This document shows, one piece after another, positions 1 to 6,687 of a stretch of DNA of 10,431 nt. A program made the translations under genes and the position numbers. Origin of the DNA: CAVRZY01 sp963725415 (GTDB taxonomy: Bacteria; Acidobacteriota; Terriglobia; Bryobacterales; Bryobacteraceae); contig CAVRZY010000222.1 in assembly GCA_963725415.1 (NCBI GenBank), positions 1-10,431 of the forward strand, written 5' to 3'. Positions within the stretch are counted from its first letter, which is position 1. The number at the start of each line of letters is the position of its first letter. The notes under the pieces are model-generated. The model was not told where the DNA came from. It did not search any database and saw only the letters and a list, made by a program, of their open reading frames with translations.

Positions 1-1
1 C

Positions 2-151
2 CAGATCGAATGGCTGTCTGGCCCAATCGACAGGATGCGCTACCTAGACTCCAGCGGGGCGGTGTGGGACACGCTACGCCTAACGTGTTGGTTCAGCGGC
101 CCGCTTGAGCGCGTCCGCTGCAACCAAAGGTTTAGACGGGGTGATGCTTGA
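2..151 (+). CDS. Possible C-terminal end of an unidentified protein (partial at left edge)
   Basis: An open frame enters from the left edge and stops at TGA 149-151, giving 49 residues (begins QIEWLSGPIDRMRYLDSSG, ends RRGDA). Third codon positions are mostly G or C, as expected for a real gene in GC-rich DNA. The rival minus-strand frame over the neighbouring bases shows no such bias. I do not recognise the family, and no domain or membrane segment is visible. The next gene starts 177 bases downstream on the same strand. It could equally be a chance open frame, since the piece is short. Confidence 0.3.
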   Translation, partial: QIEWLSGPIDRMRYLDSSGAVWDTLRLTCWFSGPLERVRCNQRFRRGDA

Positions 152-307
152 GGTTGACTCCGGACCCTCCGCAAATTCGTCAAGTACGGTGTCTGACGGG
201 CGTTTCTGGGCAGCCAACTCACGAAGGCTATCGAAGGAACCAACGTAGTGAACTTTTCTTTGCCGGACTTGAATGCTTCGCGATATACTGCGTCGCACGC
301 GCTTCAT
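80..307 (-). CDS. Weak candidate for a small divergent hypothetical protein
   Basis: This is a minus-strand open frame of about 75 codons. It begins at ATG 307-305 or, better placed, GTG 298-296, which lies 9 bases after an AAGGAG Shine-Dalgarno-like sequence. It ends at TAG 82-80. The product would be basic at the N-terminus (MKRVRRSISRSIQVRQRK), with no recognisable domain. Against it: third positions are not GC-enriched, it overlaps the better-biased plus frame at 80-151, and the candidate kinase promoter lies inside it. I do not recognise the product and consider it probably spurious. Confidence 0.17.
   Translation of the reverse strand: MKRVRRSISRSIQVRQRKVHYVGSFDSLRELAAQKRPSDTVLDEFAEGPESTSSITPSKPLVAADALKRAAEPTR
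260..289 (+). promoter_or_regulatory. Candidate sigma70-type promoter for the kinase gene
   Basis: TTGCCG (260-265) and TATACT (284-289) are separated by 18 bases and lie 40 bases upstream of the kinase ATG at 329. The -10 element is good and the -35 is fair. No clear Shine-Dalgarno sequence precedes ATG 329, so the assignment rests on position and hexamer match only. Confidence 0.35.
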
Positions 308-510
308 CTCCTTTCTTTGCGCGCAGATATGTCCAGCCCGGAGGACAAAAAAGACGAACCGGCGAAGACCCCTTTCGGGCCCGAGGAGCCGACTACACCT
401 TACGGCACGCCTGAGCCGTCCCAACCGACCGCCGAGCTTTACCTTAGCGACCGCGCCACGCGCGACATCGCCCAGCGGTTCGATCTGCTGGCCGAACTCG
501 GCCGGGGCGG

Positions 511-1101
511 ATGGGCATCGTCTATCGCGCCCGCGACCGCGAAACGAATGAAATTGTCGCGCTCAAGGTCCTGAAGCCCGAGATTGCCAACCGGCCTGGC
601 CTGATCGACCGCTTCAAAACCGAACTGCGCCTGGCCCGCAAGATCACCCACAAAAATGTGTGCCGGAGCTACGACCTGCACCGCTTCGGCGAAACCGTGG
701 TGATCGCAATGGAGTACGTGGAGGGCGATAGCCTCCGCGCCGCGCTCAACCGGCCCGGGGGCGTCTCGTTGCGCGGCGGGATGAATTGGGCCAGCCAAGT
801 CTGTGCGGCGCTTGCTGAGGCCCACACGCAAGGGATTGTCCACCGCGACCTGAAGCCGGAAAACATCGTTATCGACCGCTCGGGGCAGGCCAAAGTAATG
901 GACTTCGGTATTGCGCGCTCCATCGACACAACTACCACAACCGGCGTCATGACCGGCACGCCCGCCTACATGAGTCCTGAGCAGGCCGAGGGCAAACCTG
1001 TGGACGCTCGCAGCGACATTTATTCGCTGGGCCTGATCTTGTACGAGATGTTTACCGGGCGGCCCGGCCTCAAGGCCGAAGTTCCATCGCCCTCGCCCTG
1101 A
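511..1101 (+). pseudogene. Kinase catalytic domain segment of the broken gene
   Basis: This frame holds nearly the whole Hanks/Pkn2-type catalytic domain. The glycine loop is completed across the first frameshift (GRGG|MGIVY). The invariant Lys is in VALKVLK (codon 565-567) and the helix-C Glu is at 622-624. The catalytic loop HRDLKPEN lies at 841-864 with Asp at 847-849 and Asn at 862-864. The metal-binding DFG is at 901-909, followed by TGTPAYMSPEQ with the SPE at 973-981, and by DARSDIYSLG with its conserved Asp at 1015-1017. Every residue needed for catalysis is present, so the domain would be active if the frame were intact. The frame runs off at the second frameshift near 1085 and ends falsely at 1101. 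The true continuation (alanine/leucine-rich, then HETPPPPREVE) is in the next frame at 1086-1166. Confidence 0.85.
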
Positions 1102-1168
1102 AGCAAATCCACGAGACGCCACCGCCGCCGCGCGAGGTAGAGCACCTGATTCCCGACTTCCTCGACGC

Positions 1169-2506
1169 GCCATCCTGAAATGCGTGGAGAAAAGCCCTAA
1201 GAAACGCTTCCAATCGGTCAGGGAGCTCGAAGCCGCGCTTACTGAACAATCCGAAGGGAAGACTGCCGCAGTAGAGGCTGAAGGTGGCGAACTGCCCATC
1301 GTGCTCACTCGTTGGCAACGAAGCGACTGGCTTCTGGTCGCTGCCGCGATCGCTGGGCTCGCGCTTTACTTTCCGTCATTCAACCGCACGAGTCTTGCAC
1401 CGCATAGCAAGGTCACATTCGATCACAGCGTACTCTTCCGGATCGCGCAAGATTATGCACAGCGACTCGGGGTACCGCTGGGGAAGATGCAAGGCCCGTA
1501 CGCAATCGTAGAAGATCCGTATGCCTACGTTGCCGGGCACGCGGGCGCGCGTACAGCTCTGGAACTTGCCAACAACCCAATCCCGTATTGGACTTGGTGG
1601 GTTCACATGGACTCCCCGGTGCAGGTTGAAGTCAAGCTCGACAATCGCGGGTCACTCGTACAGTTTTCCCGCGACACGTCCGGCGACATGCCTCAGGTCC
1701 AAAGGCTTTCGGTTGATGAAGCTCGGCCTTTAGCCGAGAAAGCTCTGAAGGACTTTTTCGGAGCTGACGTGGCCCAAGTCGCCCTGGAAGCAGGAGCAGG
1801 TGGCACCTATGGGAGCTCCGGTAGAGAGGACACCTATTTTACCTGGAGGGACCGGAAAAGCTATGAGGGGCTAACTCACCGGTACTTCGTCGTGCTGATA
1901 GGGCGAGAGATTTACTACCTGGAGAGCAATTATATAGTACCCGCCGGACATGGGTTCCCAAGTACATTTCCGCAATTCCTGCCCTTCACATCGTTAATTT
2001 TGCTCGCCTATGTTCCCCTCGGCTTCTTGCAGAGACACCAAGTGAATCCTCGCGCCCGATGGCGTGTGGCGACCTCACTTGCGGGATCTTTAGTCGCCTG
2101 CTGGCTCTTATGGAGGTGGGTCAATTCCCTCCTCGGGGAAGAGTATGCCCATTTGCTATTCTTTTCTTCTGTTGTAATCGTGGCTGCGGGGTCTGTTGCA
2201 TTCTTTGCCTCCGTTGCCGTGGAGCACGCCGTCCGCAAGATGGATTCCGACCGACTCAGAGGGTTTCTGCGCATTTTTGAACGAAAGGCCGCCTCCGCGC
2301 CAACTGGCCTTGGCATCCTGCGCGGCACGATGATCGGTTTGGCTATACTCGGGCTGGATGGTTCATTCGTATGGCTCGGTACGAACCATCTGAGGATGAG
2401 ACTCGATGTGGCAGCACACATTCAGTACCCGTCACGTTTTTTCTTGCCAGTTGACTGCCGAGTGCGGATGCTGCCCTTTGGGCACTATTCAATGCGTTGG
2501 CGATAG
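1169..2506 (+). pseudogene. Kinase lobe end, first membrane segment, extracytoplasmic region and membrane segments
   Basis: The frame resumes after the third frameshift with ILKCVEKSPKKRFQSVRELE, the usual last helix of a bacterial Hanks kinase domain. A membrane segment follows at 1328-1381 (WLLVAAAIAGLALYF). Next comes about 190 residues of mixed polar sequence with many aromatic residues, likely outside the membrane and a candidate sensing region; I do not recognise its fold. Hydrophobic stretches then lie at about 1966-2035, 2062-2135, 2150-2221 and 2322-2390. The reading frame leaves the hydrophobic pattern near 2455 and ends falsely at 2506. The GTG at 1184 is an internal Val codon, not a start: no Shine-Dalgarno sequence precedes it, and it lies inside the kinase domain. 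Confidence 0.7.
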
Positions 2507-2519
2507 GCTGCGTTGTTTC

Positions 2520-2912
2520 GTCCTGTTCTCTTTCCTGTCTCGTTGGAGCGGTTCTCACAGGCTTGCGATCTTGCTTAGCGCGGCCCTCGCCGCGGTGTTT
2601 GTGCCGAATCCCGTTATTGCCATGGGCGCCGTCTGGCCCTACTACTCAAAGCTGCTGGTCGTCTTTGTCGATTGCCTCGTGTTAACGTGGACTTTCGCTC
2701 GTTTTGACCTTCTCACGCTGGGCTGGGCGATGTTCACGTTCGCTTTCTTCTGGGAAAACTACTCTTTATTGGTCATGTTCGAGCCGATGGGCTCAGTTGA
2801 ACAATGGATCGCCTTCGGTGTATGGGGCGTTGCGGTCCTCGCGAGCGCCGCAGTGGCCTTCCAGTCGAGTCTTCGCACCGCACGCCAACGCCTTGTGGCC
2901 GCTTTTGAATAG
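2520..2912 (+). pseudogene. C-terminal membrane unit 1 of the kinase
   Basis: This is the frame of the broken kinase after the last two frameshifts. A short intermediate frame at about 2456-2510 supplies a hydrophobic stretch (ALWALFNALAIGC). This unit then carries hydrophobic segments at about 2560-2625, 2646-2695, 2715-2760 and 2812-2860, and ends in a charged tail (LRTARQRLVAAFE) at the TAG 2910-2912. The MFEPMGSVEQW stretch followed by a final membrane segment resembles, from memory, the C-terminal end of other acidobacterial membrane kinases, so the stop could be a natural end. The open coding-like frame beyond it argues otherwise. Confidence 0.55.
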
Positions 2913-3317
2913 TATTCCTTTGTTGCGGCTTCCCCGGCACCCGACGCCTCAACGCTGAACGCGCGCGTCCCGGTTCTCGTCGCAGCGCTGATTGGTTTCT
3001 GGCTGGGTCTCGGATTCAGTCTGGCGGGCGCAATGGCATTTCCCCGTGTCCCCTACTACATTGTTGCCGCCTTGCAGGCCGCCTTCTTTGGCGTGGTCTT
3101 CCTCAGATACGGGTTGCTAGCCGCTTCAAGCGCCGTACTCACTGTGGACACCGTTCTTCTCGGGTTTCCCTTGTTCACGATCTTCAGGAACCTCTACCCC
3201 CTTCTGCCGGCCGTTCCCACCCTTGTGTGGTCCTTGATGTTTTTGGGAGCCGGAGCCATCTATTTGCAGCCCCAGCTCGCCACTGCTTACCGGCGAGTAA
3301 CCGCAGTGTTCGAGTAA
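2913..3317 (+). pseudogene. C-terminal membrane unit 2, in frame after the TAG
   Basis: The frame stays open from the TAG at 2910 to TAA at 3315-3317. It reads a short linker, then hydrophobic segments at about 2967-3030, 3057-3105, 3126-3165 and 3210-3260, and ends in YRRVTAVFE. The first ATG is at 3033, inside a membrane segment. No ATG, GTG or TTG lies in frame between 2913 and 3033, and there is no Shine-Dalgarno sequence before 3033. It is therefore best read as the remainder of the kinase protein rather than a separate gene. It aligns with unit 1 over its whole length. An annotation pipeline would probably report only 3033-3317 as a small membrane protein. Confidence 0.5.
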
Positions 3318-3379
3318 CGTCCTCGACACAGATCGAACGTACCAGAGACCACGAGCGCCTTCAAATTTTGAGCGTGACC
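3318..3379. other. Short gap between the kinase remains and the IS nest
   Basis: No gene is visible. Before the IS1380 insertion this DNA would have continued through one TTAG directly into 5128-5204 and then, without the other two elements, through one CTAG into 7950 onward. I see no clear terminator here. Confidence 0.4.
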
Positions 3380-3383
3380 TTAG
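3380..3383. repeat. Left target-site duplication TTAG of IS1380 copy 1
   Basis: TTAG directly abuts the left terminal repeat and matches TTAG at 5124-5127. The matched pair shows that copy 1 moved in as a single element and that no recombination has since exchanged its flanks. Confidence 0.8.
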
Positions 3384-3615
3384 CCGCCATTTCTCACCAG
3401 TTTTTCGGAAGACCGATTGGGAGGCTGGACGACCAGTCTTCATGCGCATTTTTGTCGGCAGGGCGTCGCCAAAGGACGAGTCGACCCGCGCTCGAGACTA
3501 GGGCCTCCTGGAACGAGGTTATGCCGACTGAAGGGCAAAGACTTGCAGGTCGGACGAGGCAGACTTCCGCCTGTGCATATTCCTGTGAGACCATCCGAAG
3601 AATTCCACCCGCGCT

Positions 3616-5028
3616 TCAACACTTCAAGGGGAGAAGTTGCAGGCGGCTCCAGATCCGGGCCCACAGTTCCACGTACGCGTAGCCTCCCGGCAGCGACACC
3701 CAGATCTTGCGCACCGTCACCCGAATCAGCGCCCCGATCTTGAGCAGCTTGAGGCGAATCGTCCCGCACTGTGCCCGAGCCAGCTCGGTCCCCTCCAGCC
3801 CCAGCCGCCGTAGCGCCTCCATCAGCAGGTAGGCCACCGAGGAGAAGTAGAGCCGCACTTGGTTGCTGCGCAGCAACGCCGTCGAGGTCCGGTCCGCAAA
3901 CAGCGCGAGCTGTTCTTTGATTCGGTTTTCCATCTCGCCTCGGGCGCAATAGAGCTCTTCATACAGCCGTGGCGCTTCCCAGTCTTCCCCTGATAACGAC
4001 GTCACCACAAAACGCGGGTTGGCTCCTTTCTCCAGGTGCTCCGCCTTGGCGATCACCCGCCGCGCCCGCGACCAACTCTCCCGCGTTTGATAGGTGAACT
4101 CCTTGAAGACCCGCGCCGCCTGCCCCCGGGCGGCATATTCCGCCGCGGCCTGCTGCAGTTCCGGTGCGATCTCCGCCTTCAGGCGTTCGTTCTTGGCTAG
4201 CCCCAGCACGTAGTCCACCTGATGGCATTCGCACCAGGCCATCAGCTCTTCGCGGCAGAAGCCCGAGTCCCCTCGAATCGTGATCTTCACGTCCGGCCAC
4301 GCCTGCCGAATCTGCGCCACCGTCCGCTCCAGTTCTGCCCGGCTGCCGGCCGAAGCATCGATGTTGGAGGGCCGCAGGCGTGCGCACAACAGATGCTCCC
4401 CGCAAAAAATATACAGCGGCAGATAGCAATAGTGCCCGTAGTAGCCGTGGAAAAACCGCCCCTCCTGATTCCCGTGCACCGGATCGTCCGTCGCGTCCAA
4501 ATCCAGAACGATCTCTTGCGGAGCTTCTCGGTGGGCCTGGAGAAACACCTCCACCAGCATCCGATCCACGGCTTCTTGATCCATCGCGATCTTCTTGTAG
4601 CGTTCCTCCTCGCTCACCACCTCTCCCGTCAGCTCCAAGCGGTTCAGCGTGCTCTTGCCCGCCAAAGCCTTGCCCGGGTCGCGCTCGCGCGCCCGGCTCT
4701 CTCCGCTCGGATCGGGCTTCTCCGCCAACACCGCCAGCAACGGATCGCGCCGCAACTGGTCGTGGTCGTTCAGGTCTTCATACCCGAGCGCCAGCGCGTA
4801 CCCCCGCTGCGCCACCAACTGCTCGACCGTGTGCTCGATCCGCGCCGGCTCGCGATGGTCCCGGAAGCAGGCCGCAAACTGGGCAATGATCCCCGTGCGC
4901 TTCTCCACCTCGCGCAGCAGCAGCCCTCCCGCGTCGCTGGTGATCGCTCCCCCGTCAAACCGCCCCCGCACCTCGCGCCCCCCCAGGGGATGAAATTCGA
5001 AAGGTTCTTGGTTACACTCTGTAAGCAA
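3616..5028 (-). CDS. IS1380-family transposase (copy 1)
   Basis: A DDE transposase of 470 residues that cuts and rejoins the element's ends. An N-terminal stretch of the family type (GRFDGGAITSDAGG, LLLREVEKRTG) is followed by the Asp-rich first catalytic motif DLDATDDPVHGNQEG (Asp 176-182). The second Asp is in IRGDSGF (Asp 254). The family signature Y-x2-R-x3-E is YCARGEME (Tyr 360, Arg 363, Glu 367). Length is normal and there is no frameshift. I take TTG 5028-5026 as the start because GGAGG (5041-5037) lies 8 bases before it and the product then begins MLTEC, a form common in this family. The frame is also open up to GTG 5073-5071, giving 485 residues, but that codon lies upstream of the predicted transcription start. 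The protein is identical to copy 2. Confidence 0.92.
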   Translation of the reverse strand: MLTECNQEPFEFHPLGGREVRGRFDGGAITSDAGGLLLREVEKRTGIIAQFAACFRDHREPARIEHTVEQLVAQRGYALALGYEDLNDHDQLRRDPLLAVLAEKPDPSGESRARERDPGKALAGKSTLNRLELTGEVVSEEERYKKIAMDQEAVDRMLVEVFLQAHREAPQEIVLDLDATDDPVHGNQEGRFFHGYYGHYCYLPLYIFCGEHLLCARLRPSNIDASAGSRAELERTVAQIRQAWPDVKITIRGDSGFCREELMAWCECHQVDYVLGLAKNERLKAEIAPELQQAAAEYAARGQAARVFKEFTYQTRESWSRARRVIAKAEHLEKGANPRFVVTSLSGEDWEAPRLYEELYCARGEMENRIKEQLALFADRTSTALLRSNQVRLYFSSVAYLLMEALRRLGLEGTELARAQCGTIRLKLLKIGALIRVTVRKIWVSLPGGYAYVELWARIWSRLQLLPLKC

Positions 5029-5098
5029 AAGGCTGTCCTCCTTCTTCGGCAGAAGTCTTTCTCCCAAAAACACTTATGCCAGAAAGAGACAGCCTTTT
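5027..5098 (-). promoter_or_regulatory. Start-masking inverted repeat in the transposase leader (copy 1)
   Basis: On the minus strand AAAAGGCTGTC (5098-5088) is the exact reverse complement of GACAGCCTTTT (5037-5027). The second arm covers the last base of the Shine-Dalgarno sequence and the first two bases of the TTG start. Only a transcript starting outside or at the edge of the element would contain both arms. Confidence 0.6.
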
Positions 5099-5102
5099 CC
5101 AA
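5073..5102 (-). promoter_or_regulatory. Candidate transposase promoter in IS1380 copy 1
   Basis: On the minus strand, TTGGAA (5102-5097) and an extended -10 TGGCATAAG (hexamer 5078-5073) are 18 bases apart. Transcription would start near 5066, inside the element. That leaves the Shine-Dalgarno sequence and TTG start in the transcript but excludes the 5' arm of the hairpin at 5098-5088. Each hexamer matches consensus at four of six bases. Confidence 0.4.
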
Positions 5103-5123
5103 TTTCTTGGTGAGAAATACGGG

Positions 5124-5127
5124 TTAG
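5124..5127. repeat. Right target-site duplication TTAG of IS1380 copy 1
   Basis: TTAG directly abuts the right terminal repeat and is identical to 3380-3383. Confidence 0.8.
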
Positions 5128-5204
5128 CGGCTTTCAATTCTCGCAGCTTCAAACCTCGAACCTTTCGAGCCATCTTTCCGATTCCCTATTCGCTATTCTC
5201 CTGT
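5128..5204. other. Original flanking DNA between IS1380 copy 1 and the IS701 element
   Basis: These 77 bases of non-element DNA show no gene. They contain a small perfect hairpin, CTCGAA-CCT-TTCGAG, at 5155-5169 without a following T-run, so I do not call a terminator. The stretch carries no recognisable protein frame. Confidence 0.4.
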
Positions 5205-5208
5205 CTAG
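5205..5208. repeat. Left CTAG target-site duplication of the IS701/IS5 tandem
   Basis: First of three CTAG copies (5205, 6594, 7946) that bound the two adjacent elements. Confidence 0.7.
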
Positions 5209-5229
5209 TACTACTACGTTAAGTATTTC

Positions 5230-5258
5230 TTGACTCTTCGAGCGTCCGCGTGTATATT
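5230..5258 (+). promoter_or_regulatory. Strong sigma70-type promoter of the IS701 transposase
   Basis: TTGACT (5230-5235), a 17-base spacer and TATATT (5253-5258) begin just inside the left terminal repeat. Transcription should start at about 5264-5266, one to three bases before the transposase ATG at 5267. The native message would then have almost no leader. Confidence 0.65.
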
Positions 5259-5266
5259 CTGGAGGC

Positions 5267-6481
5267 ATGAATGCCCGAGACCTCGAAGCCTGCGCGGATC
5301 GGCTGGAAGAGTTTTTGTCGAAACTTTTGCGGGGCGTGGGGCGCTCGGAGCGCCGACACCACGGCGCGCTGTATGTGCAAGGGTTGTTGCTGGACGGGGA
5401 ACGCAAGTCGATTGAGCCCCTGGCCCAGCGCCTGCCGGGGGGCAACGTCCAGGCCTTGCAGCAGTTCGTCGGGCAGAGCCCGTGGGCGTGGGAACCGGTG
5501 CGCCGCTTGCTGGCGCAGCAGATGGAAGAGGAACTGGTGCCGGCGACGGGATGGATTGTCGATGACACCGGATTTCCCAAGCAAGGCCAAGGGTCGGTGG
5601 GCGTGGCCCGCCAATATTCGGGGACGCTGGGCAAAGTGGGCAACTGCCAAGTGGCGGTGGCGGTGCATTTGGCCACCGAAGAAGAGAGTATGCCGTTGGA
5701 CTGGGCGCTGTACCTTCCCCAAGCCTGGATCGAGGATCGGGAGCGTTGCCGCAAGGCGGGCGTTCCCGAGAACACCCCGTTTCGCACCAAAGGGGAGTTG
5801 GCTTTGGAGTTGATCGATCGCCTGCTCGGGTGGGGCTTGAGGCGGCAGCCCATTCTGGCCGACGCTGGCTACGGCAACAACAGCGAGTTCCGCCAAGGCT
5901 TGGCGAATCGCCAACTGCACTATGTCGTGGGGGTAGAGTCGAGCACGGCGGTTTGGGACAGGCCGACGCTGCGGGTCCAGCCGCGCCGTCGGCCCGGTCG
6001 GGGTCGCCCCCGCCGACCTTATTATCGAAGTCAGCCGCAGGCCTTGAGCGATCTCGCAACCACCCTGCCCCGAGACCGGTGGCGGACCGTGACGTGGAGG
6101 CAGGGCACGCGAGGTCCTCAAGGCAGCCGCTTTGCCGCTTGCCGGGTGCAACCCGCGCACGGCCATGTTCAGGACCGGCCCGAGTTGCAAGCAGTCTGGC
6201 TGCTGATGGAGTGGCCCGCCGAGGCTGAAGCGCCCACCAAGTATTGGTTCTCGAACCTGCCGGAGGGGGTCTCGCTCCGCCGCCTCGTGCAACTGGCCAA
6301 ATTGCGCTGGCGGGTCGAACAAAACTATCAGCAGTTGAAAGAGGAGCTGGGATTGGATCACTTCGAAGGGCGCGGCTGGCAGGGCTGGCAGCATCACGTG
6401 ACGTTGGTCTGCTTGGCGTACGCCTTCCTGGTGCTGGAAAGGCAACGCCATAAAAAAAACTCCGATTCCCACCTTGCCTGA
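5267..6481 (+). CDS. IS701-family transposase
   Basis: A complete DDE transposase of 404 residues acting on the ends at 5209 and 6593. The first catalytic motif is GWIVDDTGFPKQG with Asp 99/100, followed by the family hallmark ARQYSGTLGKVGNCQVAV. The second Asp is in ILADAGYGNN (Asp 199). The catalytic Glu is in LRWRVEQNYQQLKEELGLDHFEG (Glu 351), before the C-terminal HHVTLVCLAYAFL helix. ATG 5267 is chosen because it gives the full family length and no in-frame ATG, GTG or TTG lies just upstream. GGAGG at 5261-5265 is only one base from it, too close to act as a normal ribosome site, and it would fall at or before the predicted transcript start. No frameshift is seen. Confidence 0.93.
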   Translation: MNARDLEACADRLEEFLSKLLRGVGRSERRHHGALYVQGLLLDGERKSIEPLAQRLPGGNVQALQQFVGQSPWAWEPVRRLLAQQMEEELVPATGWIVDDTGFPKQGQGSVGVARQYSGTLGKVGNCQVAVAVHLATEEESMPLDWALYLPQAWIEDRERCRKAGVPENTPFRTKGELALELIDRLLGWGLRRQPILADAGYGNNSEFRQGLANRQLHYVVGVESSTAVWDRPTLRVQPRRRPGRGRPRRPYYRSQPQALSDLATTLPRDRWRTVTWRQGTRGPQGSRFAACRVQPAHGHVQDRPELQAVWLLMEWPAEAEAPTKYWFSNLPEGVSLRRLVQLAKLRWRVEQNYQQLKEELGLDHFEGRGWQGWQHHVTLVCLAYAFLVLERQRHKKNSDSHLA

Positions 6482-6593
6482 GGCGCGACGATGTTTGCAA
6501 ATGGTGTTGATCCGCATGTTTGGCGTTTGCCCCACGTGTCGTCGGCCCCTACGCGGTCGGGGCTCGTGAGCACAATCACTTAACGTAGTAGTA

Positions 6594-6597
6594 CTAG
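6594..6597. repeat. Shared CTAG between the IS701 and IS5 elements
   Basis: This CTAG serves as the right duplication of the IS701 element and the left duplication of the IS5 element, so the later arrival used a duplication made by the earlier one as its target. Confidence 0.7.
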
Positions 6598-6626
6598 CAG
6601 GGTGATGAAAAATTCGCATTTGTCTC

Positions 6627-6655
6627 TTGATTAGATATAGGCGCTGAGGTATTAT
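6627..6655 (+). promoter_or_regulatory. Promoter of the IS5-family transposase
   Basis: TTGATT (6627-6632), 17 bases, then TATTAT (6650-6655). Transcription would start near 6662. This removes the upstream GTG at 6660 as a usable start and supports ATG 6687. Confidence 0.6.
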
Positions 6656-6687
6656 CCATGTGAAGGATTCCAAGGGAGGATACCTCA
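6645..6687 (+). promoter_or_regulatory. Start-masking inverted repeat in the IS5 transposase leader
   Basis: TGAGGTAT (6645-6652) plus CC (6656-6657) can pair with GG (6678-6679) plus ATACCTCA (6680-6687): ten pairs with a 3-base bulge. The second arm covers the end of the Shine-Dalgarno sequence (GGAGG 6675-6679) and the A of the ATG. The first arm overlaps the -10 element, so the element's own transcript would not contain it. Confidence 0.5.

Larger units (their letters stand above)
329..3317 (+). pseudogene. Membrane-anchored Ser/Thr protein kinase, broken by five -1 frameshifts and one TAG
   Basis: Restoring one base at each of five places joins the frames into a single protein of roughly 1,000 residues: a Pro/Glu-rich N-terminal tail, a complete Hanks-type kinase domain, a first membrane segment, an extracytoplasmic region and a multi-span C-terminal part. 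The lesions are near 509 (GGCGG before ATG, expected GGCGGG, completing GRGGMG), near 1085 (GTTCC before ATC, expected one more C), near 1167 (GAC before GCGCC, expected one more C), between about 2455 and 2470, and between about 2505 and 2530. A TAG at 2910-2912 then interrupts a frame that stays open to 3317. Such kinases phosphorylate proteins on Ser/Thr at the inner membrane. The ATG at 329 is the likely start because it precedes the tail that leads directly into the glycine loop. The gene may be truly decayed, or the losses may be sequencing errors. The neighbouring transposases carry no such errors. Confidence 0.75.
3384..5123 (-). mobile_element. Complete IS1380-family insertion sequence, copy 1 (1,740 bp)
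   Basis: The ends are CCGCCATTTCTCACCA at the left and, read inwards from the right, CCCGTATTTCTCACCA. These 16-base inverted repeats have three mismatches and start with CC, as is usual for this family. The element is bounded by TTAG at 3380-3383 and again at 5124-5127, a 4-bp target duplication within the 4-5 bp expected for the family. It holds a single transposase gene on the minus strand. The 232 bases between the transposase stop and the left end contain no gene. It is almost identical to the inverted copy starting at 8699: aligning 3391 with 10431 shows no indels, and I found two base differences. Confidence 0.88.
5209..6593 (+). mobile_element. Complete IS701-family insertion sequence (1,385 bp)
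   Basis: Perfect 16-base terminal inverted repeats TACTACTACGTTAAGT lie at 5209-5224 and, reversed, at 6578-6593. CTAG abuts both ends (5205-5208 and 6594-6597). This fits the 4-bp YTAR target duplication known for the family, although CTAG is itself a palindrome and so could also be read as extending the repeats to 20 bases. The element holds one intact transposase gene, and the 96 bases between its stop and the right repeat hold no gene. The right CTAG is shared with the IS5-family element that follows. Confidence 0.88.

Noticed and set aside
1184..1186. GTG as the start of a separate 440-residue membrane protein
   Set aside because: The sequence around it is the last helix of the kinase domain, continuous with the upstream frame after one base is restored.
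3384..3615. A passenger gene in the IS1380 tail
   Set aside because: The small frames on both strands lack ribosome sites and known motifs, and the stretch is simply the element's non-coding end.
4222..5127. 301-codon open frame antisense to IS1380 transposase copy 1 (and its twin at 8695-9600)
   Set aside because: Mirror frame of an intact transposase, rich in His, Arg and Pro, with no family resemblance.
5155..5169. Hairpin CTCGAA-CCT-TTCGAG as a transcription terminator
   Set aside because: The stem is only 6 bp and no T-run follows on either strand.
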